64,000 nt of DNA. It comes from Polytrichum commune. Taxonomy: Eukaryota; Streptophyta; Polytrichopsida; Polytrichales; Polytrichaceae. Of this stretch, positions 49,983 through 64,000 are shown one piece after another. Position 1 is the stretch's first letter. Every line of letters begins with the position of its first letter. The stretch spans positions 47,616,001 to 47,680,000 of the forward strand of contig OX485804.1 of the NCBI GenBank assembly GCA_950295325.1. The letters are read 5' to 3'. Both the position numbers and the translations under genes were made by a program. The notes under the pieces are model-generated. The model was given only the letters and a program-made list of their open reading frames with translations, was not told the origin of the DNA and searched no databases.

Positions 49983-51347
49983 TCAAGTGGAAGGGGCAGC
50001 AGCCTCTTCTATAGGAGAACCAGTTTGTGCGTCAATAGATCGTTCTCGCTCCACCTTGGGTGGAACAACAGAAAATAGGAATTCCTTTTCGTTGGGATTA
50101 GACTTCCCCTCCTCTCCACCATGTTTGCAGACCACTCTGACTTGCCGTCTCTCCCTCATCCATCGCAGCATCATTTTCATGTGTCTCTTGCTTTTGAGTC
50201 CTGTGTTCTCCGCCTACTTGGCCAGACACCCAAATTTCAGTTCCAATCAGATTTAAGAGCATGCCTAATCATACACTTGTAAAGAAGTATCCTTGTAAGA
50301 ATCGATGTTCCAACAACACTTACAAATCAGGTACCCAGTAAACCACAAAAGAAGAATCAAGAGACATAGTTAATCCAAAGCTGTCAGAGTTACATAATCA
50401 AAACAAAACGATCAAAACAATCGATCAAAAACTAGAACGAAACAGAAAACAAATCACACTTGCGGCAATAGCCAAATAGTGGCAAGCCATTAGACCAGGG
50501 GCCACCAAGGAAGAACCTATGAAGAAGATTCGATCCATCTTGTGTTCCTGAGACAGCGCATCACTCCTGCTACTGTAAATTCCAAAATTTCATGACTAAT
50601 ATGACGTAAACCTGAGTCTCCGAAAGTGCCACAAATGCTTTTAAAAACTCAATTACCCTGATTGCAATTCAAGGACCTAAACCCTTTGAGCCCTAATTTG
50701 AAGCAGGCAACCCATTATGCTCCAGCCAGAAGATGGTTTAAGCGACATCGAGAATGCGAGGCCACTGAGAGATGAAGGAACACGCATTAAAAGACTATAA
50801 TGAAATAGAAAAAAATCACACATGCGGCAAGTAGCCAAATGGTGACAAGCCATTTGACCAAGGGTCACGTATGAAGAAGATGTCTATGAAGAACCTATGA
50901 AGAAGATTCGATCCATCTTGTGTTGCTGGAACGTAACAATACTCCTGCTATAGATATTCCAAATATTCATGGCGAGGATGAACTACACCTGAGCCTCATA
51001 CGCTTCAAAGACTCAATTAACCTGATCGCAACTCAAGGACTTAAACCCCTGAAACCCTAAATTGAAGGAGCCAAGCCAGCATGCCCCAGCCAGACGACGG
51101 TAAAGCGAAATCGACCATGCAATGTAAATGGAATCGAGGGAAGACGCAATGAGATGCAATACAACAAAAATCAGATAAGCACCTCCGAGGCATATTTCCA
51201 GCAGTCGGAGACAGTGAGTGGGCCATGCTCTTCCACAATCTTGAATAGCGACTGCGATGCAGATTGCACTTGCTCGCCCAAGTTGGCGACCTTCACAGGC
51301 CGTGGGCCTAACTTCCTTGCCCACAACTTCACCGCTGTGGCGAACAT
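49983..51347 (-). CDS. Small conserved plant protein, 131 aa, probably mitochondrial
   Basis: Exon 1 is 51347-51183 (55 codons) and exon 2 is 50213-49983 (76 codons plus stop), phase 0, GTGCTT donor and TAG acceptor. The N-terminus MFATAVKLWARKLGPRP is an amphipathic basic stretch without acids, as in mitochondrial presequences. Next come GEQVQSASQSLFKIVEEHGPLTV (helix, turn), SDCWKYA, and GLKSKRHMKMMLRWMRERRQV, a very basic helix, then a short strand-like FLFSVVPPK. The order helix, helix, basic helix, strand resembles a winged-helix fold, which would suit RNA or DNA contact. A telo-box directly upstream is typical of plant translation-related genes, so a mitochondrial ribosome or gene-expression role is plausible but is inference only. 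I do not recognise the family by name. The 969-bp intron contains a duplicated segment of about 360 bp. Confidence 0.75.
50455..51120. repeat. Tandem duplication (~360 bp) in the intron of the 131-aa gene
   Basis: Units about 50455-50760 and 50816-51120 share GCGGCAA.TAGCCAAAT, GACAAGCCATTTGACCA, GAAGAACCTATGAAGAAG, ATTCGATCCATCTTGTGTT, ACTCCTGCTA, AAAGACTCAATTAACCTGAT, AACTCAAGGAC and CAGCCAGA.GA.GGT. Confidence 0.85.
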
Positions 51348-51388
51348 TGCTCTCGTCCCCTGCCTCTTCCTCCAGCCCCAAGCTCCTT

Positions 51389-51408
51389 AAACCCTAAACC
51401 CTAAACCC
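51389..51408 (-). promoter_or_regulatory. Telo-box at the 131-aa gene
   Basis: Nearly three consecutive AAACCCT units (GGGTTTAGGGTTT on the coding strand) lie 42 bases upstream of the ATG. Telo-boxes are known near transcription starts of plant ribosomal and translation genes. Here it would be in the 5'UTR or core promoter. Confidence 0.6.
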
Positions 51409-51409
51409 C

Positions 51410-54400
51410 TGGGGCTCTCTGTAGCAATCCACTTAACCAAGTTGGGTTGCCGAATCCTTCTTCTCGTTGCTCAGCTTAACTTACAACCATGCGTGCACCA
51501 CTTCTCTCATCTTTCATCTCCGGATTGTGCTTTCAACTTCAACTTTTGAATCCTCGGAGCTTACACCGGCGATGCGAATTGTCGACCTCCAAGCCTCGTG
51601 TGCCTGTGCACTTCCCTGTGCGTGATGACCTTTCCGGATGAAAACTTTGGATGAACCTTTCAAATCTATTTCCTATTCAAGATGGTAGCTTAACCCCTAA
51701 ATGCCTTTGGAGCCTGACTTGGGCCTCTCACACATGCGGTAATGTGAAATTGTGCATGTGAAATATACATTTATGGTATGACTTTTTGCAAGGGTATGCA
51801 GCGATAGTTCGTCATCTTGGAAGGTTATCATTTATACAACCTTGCAAAGCTTCTTTTTTCATGTTATCCGATGTAAGGAGAGAATAACAAAGATTACGAA
51901 ATTGATAAATTTCATGGGTCAGGACATTGGGTAAAGATACAGAGGTTCCGAATACAATGTTCAACCCTCGTTATACTCAACCAAGACATCCTCACCCTTC
52001 CATTCAACTCTGCCAATGTAGGTGGTATATGAAGGGGCCCTTGGTGGTGTTGATCACAAATTTAGTCCACATAGACCATCGCATTCCTGTCACCCAACCC
52101 ATATCATAAATATGACTTCATTAGTCCATTTGATCCTACTTGGCCCCTCCCAACAACTATGTCCCATGAATTATCCCTAACTTTACAAGCTAGTTGGTTC
52201 TTGCGTAGTGAAAAGCATGATCTTCTTGTTTACATCAACATATTTTTATAACCCTACCTATGTATGGGTGCAAGGATGGTACAGTGGACCAAAAAAGTGT
52301 CCATGTAGTCTAAAACCATAGTTTTTTTGGTCAAACGTTTAAAAATAATAGAAAAATGTTGCTTAAATTGAATACTTTTCATGGATGACCTCCATTGTTG
52401 TGTTAAGTACTAAAATGTAAAATACCAAGATGAGATCTTCAAAAATTATAATAAAAAGTAATGCCCAAAAGCAAATGGTTAGACTTGGTTTTGAACGTAA
52501 ATTTCATGACTTTAACTATTTTGAACTTGATTTTTTTTCCCATATTCCTTGAATTCATTATAAATTGGAGGTCATCGTCAAATAATTTTGTAGAAAAGCA
52601 TCACTTCAATGTAATTTTATCATTTTTAAACAAAATTTGACAATTACTTGTTCAATATCACCACTTGCACACCACTTGCACTGTCTTCTAAAATGTGTAG
52701 ACTTTTTTTGAGATTGTTTTTGTCAACATAAATTTCTTGGCTTTGTAGATCAATATGTTTTACCATCATATTATGGACTACTCTATCCTACCCTAAAAGT
52801 CCAGGCCCATGAGGTTTACCACATCTTTCCCTCCCCTCCAGTTTATGGTCCAAGCTAGTGCGGTGGTGATGAACTATACCTTTGACCCTAAATGTTAGAA
52901 ATTCATGTGCTTGTTGAGGGGAGGGGTGTAGATGCTCTTAGATTTGAATGTGATAACTTGTAGGTTTGGGTCAATTTGACATAATTTAATGAGAATTTGA
53001 GGTGTTAAACTTTTTTTTTTTTTTTTTTTTTTGAAGGAATTGCTATTGAATCATCCACATTGATGTGTGTAATTAGGTTGTCTTCGCAAAAAGGTTGCCT
53101 CTTTACACATGAAAATTACCTTGGATCAAAACTAGATCACAAAAACTTCCAGTTCCCTGTTTATTCATCCTTAGTTCACCACAGTAGAAAATAATTACGG
53201 TAGTTTGTTGCTATATTAGTAAATATTCAAAACAATCTGGAATGTCAATGAATTTAGTGTGGGGAAACCTAATTGCACATGAGTGTAGTAAATTCTTCAA
53301 GACTTGTCTAAATTCTTAAACAATCAAGACTTTAAGAAAAATTGTACAAGTCATGCATCCATATCCCACTAATATTTCAATTTGGTTTTTCAAAGCTGTG
53401 TGAAACCATACATTGAAAAATTGCAAATGATCATATTTGGACTGATATATCAAAACATAATGTCCATGGACTTAGGTTGACTCAATTGGTACTGAAACAG
53501 TCCAAAAGCTGATGAAAAGCTCAAAAAGTTGGATACATAGTTTGCACGGCATGATTGTCTGAAGTTGCAAAAGTGATAATCCAATCCAAAGCCAGCGAGA
53601 CTCGAAAGTGTGCCTGGCTTCTCAACGCCTATCTAATTTAATACATACACAAGAATGAAGACATGGCGGGCAACCTCTTGACTTATCATATCCAAATTAA
53701 CAATGTGCATCTGAATGAGTACCACCAGTGCACAGGCTATCAGTCGAGCTGTAAGCAGTAACTTGAAACTTTGAAGCCATTTCAAAGGTGCTGAGGGAAA
53801 TGGCAGTGCTCTAAGAAGACAAGCCACACACATTTTAAAAGTGATCAGTCTTTGAGTTAAACATTTGAGCTTACTGTCTAACCTCTCACAAGACTGATCT
53901 AGATTTTGATTGGTGTGTGGGAAAGAACAAACACCATCAGGACCCATGTTTGAAAGAGACTGGACTACATCTTCAGATTTCATAAATTACTCCACACTCG
54001 ATAGTGAACACAATTGCGAGGACCTATGTCTTCAATTAAGAAATCAACAAACGTGCAATCTGATAACCATGGCTAAATCAGGTTACTGTCACATAAGTTT
54101 GTTGTTTTTGTTCATGTTTCATCATAGATTTGCGAATGCAACACAAATTTGAAGATGCATATTTGGTCAATAGAAGATGGAGAACAATAAAAACTAACTG
54201 AATGAGACCTGCATACCTTACAGTAAGGAGCTTCTAGTCACAGTAAAAACTTCCCAGTGTGAACTTATGTGTCATCCCATTTACAGAATTTTGTACTAGC
54301 CTCCCTCAAGTAGTCTTTTTCCTTCTCTTGCAAGATGAAGCATAAGGAGATGATACAGGGGAGGGCTGACTCATACAAGTTTGATATGAAGAAAATGGAA

Positions 54401-55273
54401 TTATTTATATTAATCAGAGGTAAAAACCATACAGACGAATATTTGTGATTTGAGCATATTGGCCAACTTCGTTACCAGATTCATTCTTCCTGAATGGTCA
54501 GCATCATTTGATCAGAAACCTTTCATTAAAAACTCCATGGTGAATGACAGATACCACGACTACATTGCAAAGTAGAAGCTAAGGCATGATGTTATTGCTC
54601 TGGGCAGTGACAAAGTATAACTTAGTATCAGTTGCAATACATCTGATTAAGAGAAATCCATCGAATCATATAACAATATCCACTGGGACGTCATTATGAC
54701 ATAAATCTCCTGCAGGTTTGTAAATCTGGAACACAGTGATATCACTGATGCACAATGGACTAGCACTACCCATTCTGAATAATACCATTTTAGTTCATGG
54801 GCAACAAAGCCATGCTTACTAAAAAATTAGAAAATGGCTCCAGTGTAATACTAGCGTCGTTTTTAATCCATACAGAAGTCAGGTTCCAAGAACACACCGC
54901 AAAATGGGAGGCAAGATAAGGGGAACAGAGATGTTAGAGAGAGATTCATAGCATGTACAATCACGCCAATTATCACTTAAGTTCCTCATGTATAAGGTCA
55001 CTTGAGACCTCTTGGTAATTGACCTAATTAATTAACTTAGACTCTTCAAACTCCAACAAGAGATTGGCAAAATTCTTCTGAATCTGGTCTGGTTCCTTGG
55101 TTTTTATCGTCAATATCCTACAGTGCTACTGCTATGGCTATTCACAAGCTTAATAATATGGGTCCACATCGATCCTTTACACTATATATGAAACATTGGG
55201 GGTGCACCATACATATATAGATGCAATTAAAAATGCTCACAAAAATATTTATTTGCTCTCTATCTATCATCAT
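51410..55273. other. Gene-free, AT-rich
   Basis: Contains the T22 run and, at the right end, the 3'UTR of the DUF7138-like gene. No other gene seen. Confidence 0.5.
53011..53032. repeat. T22 homopolymer
   Basis: Run of 22 T. It could be the tail of a retroposed element on the minus strand, but no body was recognised. Confidence 0.8.
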
Positions 55274-56746
55274 CTATGCTGCCGCTTCCACATGGCGCTT
55301 GCCTGGTCTACCTATGGGTCCTGCTGGGGATGGCCCCCTGAATCCCATGGTGATAGTGTCATTCACACACCAGTGAAATTCAGAAAGATCATTCGTGGGT
55401 GCCTGGCATCGATGACATTTGTTAACCTTCTGAGAATTTATGGCGTCTGCTGATCTACTTGTTTCCCTTCCCACCAAACCCCGGAGGACGCCACTTAGCT
55501 TGGAGAACTCCAACGGTGACATTGAAGAAGTCTGTTGATGATGATGATGTTGATTTTGATGTTGATGTTGTTGTTGCTGCTGTTGCTGTTGCTGCTGCAA
55601 GTGGGATAGATGAGCTCGGGCTTGCTGTAGCTGCATCAGTGAATTGCTCTGAGTACCTGTCATCATTGGAACTCTAGGTAGGAAATTACTGCCATTGCTA
55701 ACTGCCCCTGGTGAATTAGCAGAGTTTGAAGGCCTTGACAAGGGACTACTACTAGTCATTGGAAGGGATTTCCTTGATAATCCAGAAGAACCTGGTCTCA
55801 TGGGATCGTTAAATCTGTCTTGCAGAAATAAGTCCACAAGTTGCCCCTGCTTGAATATGTGCTGATGCGGTTGTTGTACTGCATCTGCTTGGCCACTGAT
55901 CATTTCCTCTGATTGTCTGACTGATGAATCACGACCATCTTCTAATTGCATCCAAGGTTTGTTGTCACCATGATTCTGCAGACTCTCACCTTTACCAGCA
56001 GAAGAAGAGAGACTAAACCCAACTCTGCCATTTTGCCACCCTGCTGATCTTGGACTTGCAAAACCATTCTGGCCCATCGCTTCCCTCCTGAGCAGTGTCC
56101 GTTCCACTTTTATTCCTTCGGGTGCTGTCATGGTGACTTTTGATCCATAAGGGGAACTCATGTTGCTAAACCGGTGACCTTGACTTGCATTTGGTAATGA
56201 AATTGGAGTGGTGGGAGGGGAATTAGGATTCCGCTGCAGACGAAAGACTGAGGATGGCGATGTGGCCTGATCTGGTGAAAATATTGGCTCATGAATATCA
56301 GTACTGTTACTGTTAGGTTTAGGTCGTTCGTCCATAGGAGATAGATCGCCTCTTGAAGAATTTGAATCTTCGTCATCAGCATAACTCTCAGCTTGATCTG
56401 CATTGCGTTGCTTCCTAGTTGATCCCTTTCGTTCCTTCTTTGATTTCTTGATGGAGACAAGGAAATGGCAGTCCTTCTCCCGGCTTGGATTGTGCTGGTT
56501 TAAGATAATATTGAAGTTTGTATTCTCACTGATGGGAAGCTTTTGGCGCTTATGATCTGTGTCCCTCAGTGTCCGTCTGCACACAAATACTGCTGAAAGC
56601 TGGTTTGCTGGTATTCCAGTTTTCTGGCTCATCAAAGCCTGAAAACGCTTGAAAGAAAGTACAGAATGCACTCCCACCACTCCCTTGTCATGCTCTTGTT
56701 CTCCATCATAAAATACCACTTGATATGGTGTTGCGAAGCTCTCCAT
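55274..56746 (-). CDS. DUF7138-like plant protein, 490 aa, single exon
   Basis: Intact 490-codon open frame without introns. The N-terminal ~110 residues form the recognisable domain: YQVVFYDGE, SVLSFKRFQALMSQKTGI, LSAVFVCRRTL, NFNIILNQHNP and DCHFLVSIKKSKKERKG. The start of this pattern (VVxYDGExE followed by LxFKRFQ) is what I remember for the plant DUF7138 family; the function is unknown. The middle is Ser/Pro/Asn-rich and disordered, with a glutamine run followed by a His/Gln run (codons around 55540-55600). The C-terminus has CHRCQ and FHWCV, which could be a small zinc site, then GFRGPSPAGPIGRPGK. The basic KKSKKERKGSTRKQR segment could be a nuclear signal. It lies 1.1 kb downstream of MDAR on the same strand. 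Confidence 0.85.
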   Translation of the reverse strand: MESFATPYQVVFYDGEQEHDKGVVGVHSVLSFKRFQALMSQKTGIPANQLSAVFVCRRTLRDTDHKRQKLPISENTNFNIILNQHNPSREKDCHFLVSIKKSKKERKGSTRKQRNADQAESYADDEDSNSSRGDLSPMDERPKPNSNSTDIHEPIFSPDQATSPSSVFRLQRNPNSPPTTPISLPNASQGHRFSNMSSPYGSKVTMTAPEGIKVERTLLRREAMGQNGFASPRSAGWQNGRVGFSLSSSAGKGESLQNHGDNKPWMQLEDGRDSSVRQSEEMISGQADAVQQPHQHIFKQGQLVDLFLQDRFNDPMRPGSSGLSRKSLPMTSSSPLSRPSNSANSPGAVSNGSNFLPRVPMMTGTQSNSLMQLQQARAHLSHLQQQQQQQQQQHQHQNQHHHHQQTSSMSPLEFSKLSGVLRGLVGRETSRSADAINSQKVNKCHRCQAPTNDLSEFHWCVNDTITMGFRGPSPAGPIGRPGKRHVEAAA

Positions 56747-57159
56747 TGCCGTGATGTCTGGAGCAACTTTCGACCGCTCAAATCTACATCATCCTTACGG
56801 GGATCGGATCAATCATACCTTGATCAGGATATCCAACTGTTACTATCCTGCACTCCCAAAAAATATCAACCACAGAACCAGACAAACTTTCTTGAGCAAC
56901 TCCAAACAAGAAGACAAAGTTGAATTTCTACATCATATGTTCAAGTTGATCGCAGGTATGCTACGTCGTGGAGATTAGACAGGACCGGCCAGGAGCAGTT
57001 ACAAACTACCAGCTTGTACGCAAAGGGGTTCTTATAACTGCCACTTAAGCAATGGCTCATTAGGCAGAACGAAAAGATGTCACAGCCCTAATTAACCCAA
57101 CAACCTTGAAAGCATCGCTGGTTAACTACCTCGGACGACGACCAAAAATTCAGCTTCAT

Positions 57160-57853
57160 TCACATGAGAACGAGAGGTGGGCCAAAACTGGGATGTTTAT
57201 TTAACATCCGGTGAAATTCCTCAAACCATGGAGACGAAGCTTGACTGTTTCACAAGTTGGCGTAAAACTCAAACTATTGGTGATCAAAAGCCTGGGTAGA
57301 GAAGAAAGAGATTGCAACCAAGGAGCAAAGATTGGGTAACTGCAGCCAATATTTATTTACCGATTAACGAATGTTTCAAAGAAGAGGTTGACTGTCCTTC
57401 AACCTAAAAAGAAGACAGTTTCTCCGAAATGACGGTGAAAGGTGCTTTCAAATGAGAAAGCTGGGATGTAAAGGTAATAACTTGCTGAGACATCAGGAAC
57501 AAAGAATCCCACCATGATGATAACATGTGGGGTTTTAAGGCAGCTTGAATATTTTCATTGCACTTTAGATGGCCAGAATTCGTCGTAGAACCTAAAACTG
57601 CTGGTGATAGAGAAGAAAGAGAGCGCAAACAAAGGACGCCAGAGACTGGGCAATTGCAGCCTCTTTTATTTATTACTGTACAAATCCTCCACAGAAGTTG
57701 ATGACCAGACGCAATGCAGACAGACTTGATTTGACTAAACTTAAAAGAAGACGATTTCTCCAACAAGACGGTGAAAGGTGCTAATTCACATGAGAAAAAG
57801 GGGTGTGCCAAAACTGGGATGATGTATAACTACTTAACATCCGGTGAAGTTGT

Positions 57854-57860
<7 letters not shown>
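57160..57860. repeat. Tandem array (~310 bp, about 2.3 units) at the MDAR 3' end
   Basis: The stretch CCAAAACTGGGATG..TTAACATCCGGTGAA followed by CAAACCATGGA.ACGAAGCT occurs at 57181-57250 and again at 57810-57873, where it contains the real MDAR stop. Between them GAGAAGAAAGAG..GCAGCC and GACGGTGAAAGGTGCT occur at 57299/57432 and 57611/57768. So the last MDAR codons and 3'UTR were copied downstream. Confidence 0.8.
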
Positions 57861-62764
<4,904 letters not shown>

Positions 62765-62796
62765 TTTGCTCTAGCATTCCCTTTCCCAATTACGAA

Positions 62797-62800
62797 TCTG
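62797..62800 (-). other. Likely 5'UTR intron acceptor of MDAR
   Basis: On the minus strand TTTCAACTTGTGTGCAG precedes the 33-base leader to the ATG. The pyrimidine-rich run and CAG make a good acceptor, so the first leader exon probably lies near 63.63-63.8 kb. Confidence 0.5.
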
Positions 62801-62969
62801 CACACAAGTTGAAAGCACCCAAAGGATTATCATAAATAAAGTCTCCGAGGCTAAAGATATCCCCGCTGAAAATAATGAATTGTACAGTGTAATTATGCAA
62901 GTAATCTGAGTGAGAAAACTCGGTTATTAACCATCCAAGCAGGAATTATGCAGCCATCTCAAACTACAA

Positions 62970-63580
62970 AGAATCTCCTAAGCTTGGTATCGTTGAACCC
63001 AAAAACCCACAAATCATCTAACCTTGAAACATCCTGAAATACCTCAGAGATTCTTGCCATGATATTATCCAGATGAATCAAAAGTCAAGGAAATTCAAAA
63101 ATCATCACAACCCACAAGTGACTCCAAGAATTGCCACCTACTTCCACATGTAATCATATCATCGTGTGCCTAACCTTAGTCCTGGTTAAGATATTCAGAT
63201 TTGCATGTCTTTCTTTCTTTTCCAAAAATATTCCCAGCTGAATCGAATGCATGCAGCTTCAAAAACTCGTCAACTTCCTAATCCCCCCAGCTTGGTATTA
63301 CTTGAGCCCACAAATTATTCAACCTTAAAACATCCTGAAATGCAATCCAGATTCTTGCTATAATAATCTCCAGATGAATCAGACATCAAGGAACCTCAAA
63401 AACCACTACAACCCACAAATCACTTGCAACCTACTTCTGAACATAATCATATCACCCTGAGCCTAACCCAATCCTGATTGGGAAATTCAGCCTTCCTTTC
63501 TTTTGCAGAGATATTTCCAGCTCAATCAAAATGCATGCATACTGCAAATATCCCAGGCTTGGCATTCTTGAACTAAATCA
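62970..63580. repeat. Tandem duplication (~305 bp) in the MDAR 5' region
   Basis: Units about 62970-63280 and 63281-63580 share AAGCTTGGTAT..TTGA.CCCA, CAACCTTAAAACATCCTGAAA, GATTCTTGC.AT, CCAGATGAATCA, TCACAACCCACAA, ACCTACTTC, AATCATATCA, GCCTAACC, CTTTCTTTT and GAATGCATGCA. It fills most of the presumed 5'UTR intron of MDAR. Confidence 0.82.
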
Positions 63581-63757
63581 CTCGCCTGCTAAGTTATAAC
63601 AATACAGTATGCTTCACCCCTTGCTTCCGATTCTGCTGCCGATCTATGTGAATTGGAATCCAATGAGTGCAGCTCCGATCGCAAGTTATAGTTTAAACGT
63701 GGCCATGATGAAGGGGCAAGCAGAGATTGGGTGCGGCGAAGCGAGACAGGAATCGAA

Positions 63758-63763
63758 CACGTG
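63758..63763. promoter_or_regulatory. G-box CACGTG upstream of MDAR
   Basis: A CACGTG palindrome, the core of plant bZIP/bHLH G-boxes, lies about 1 kb upstream of the MDAR start and beyond the presumed 5'UTR intron. Whether it is promoter or transcribed leader cannot be told. Confidence 0.35.
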
Positions 63764-64000
63764 ACCGAGAGAGCCCTCTCTTTGGAGTACATGTGGAGAA
63801 GTGCCCTAATCAGGGCACCCTTGGGATGTGATTCATTGTCTTTTCTGGGTCCAATAGTTAGTCAACACTTCTTAACCTTGTTTCAAATGTATGTTGGTTA
63901 TTAGTAGGCTGTGGCGGGCACTTCCAACTCCAAAGAATATACATTCAGTTCGTTGGATCAGCTCAAGATTTGTCACGTCTGATATGCAATTGCAAATTGC

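Noticed and set aside
49855-50256. 133-codon plus-strand frame
   Set aside because: Antisense shadow of exon 2 of the 131-aa gene.
51389-51408. Interstitial telomere remnant
   Set aside because: Only about three AAACCCT units directly before a start codon; a telo-box promoter element fits better.
53633-53983. 116-codon minus-strand frame
   Set aside because: No motif, no exon context, and AT-rich surroundings.
63745-63775. tRNA T-arm-like GTTCGATTCC on the minus strand
   Set aside because: The flanking bases do not pair into a five-base T stem and no anticodon or acceptor stem is present.

Overview
The window looks like nuclear DNA of a land plant, most likely a non-seed plant (bryophyte, lycophyte or fern grade). 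The evidence is six multi-exon or plant-specific genes with GT-AG introns, plant-only protein families (a plant SCAR, a plant monodehydroascorbate reductase, a DUF7138-like protein), a telo-box beside a start codon, and proteins that are clear but divergent relatives of their angiosperm counterparts. The clade assignment is inference from remembered families; no search was run.

Layout. About 1-27.8 kb is gene-poor. It holds repeat and transposon relics: nested inverted repeats (0.67-1.05 kb), a near-perfect 147-bp palindromic MITE (6.79 kb), a long foldback element (10.3-11.0 kb), a decayed pogo-type DDE transposon (12.5-15.0 kb), three fragments of one unidentified coding family (0.5, 1.9 and 16.8-17.2 kb), and a 5S rRNA-derived sequence (22.3 kb). 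About 27.8-64 kb is genic: SCAR (+, 27.85-34.82), an uncharacterised 258-aa protein (-, 37.47-39.19) divergent from deoxyhypusine hydroxylase (+, 40.11-43.52), a 131-aa probably mitochondrial protein (-, 49.98-51.35), a 490-aa DUF7138-like protein (-, 55.27-56.75), and cytosolic-type MDAR (-, 57.85-62.76). Exon coordinates and phases were worked out by hand; the phases close in all spliced models.

The genes share no pathway. SCAR acts in Arp2/3 actin nucleation, DOHH completes hypusine on eIF5A, and MDAR regenerates ascorbate.

The most unusual feature is structural. Five of the six genes carry diverged tandem duplications of about 200-360 bp in introns, UTRs or the shared promoter; the exception is the intronless DUF7138-like gene. 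Introns of SCAR and MDAR also share a foldback element of about 285 bp in three copies. Other points are a GC-AG intron in MDAR with a MITE 46 bp from the donor, a SCAR with an atypical C-terminal WCA region, and a SCAR intron that duplicates the first codons of the next exon. I found no clear new biochemical system.
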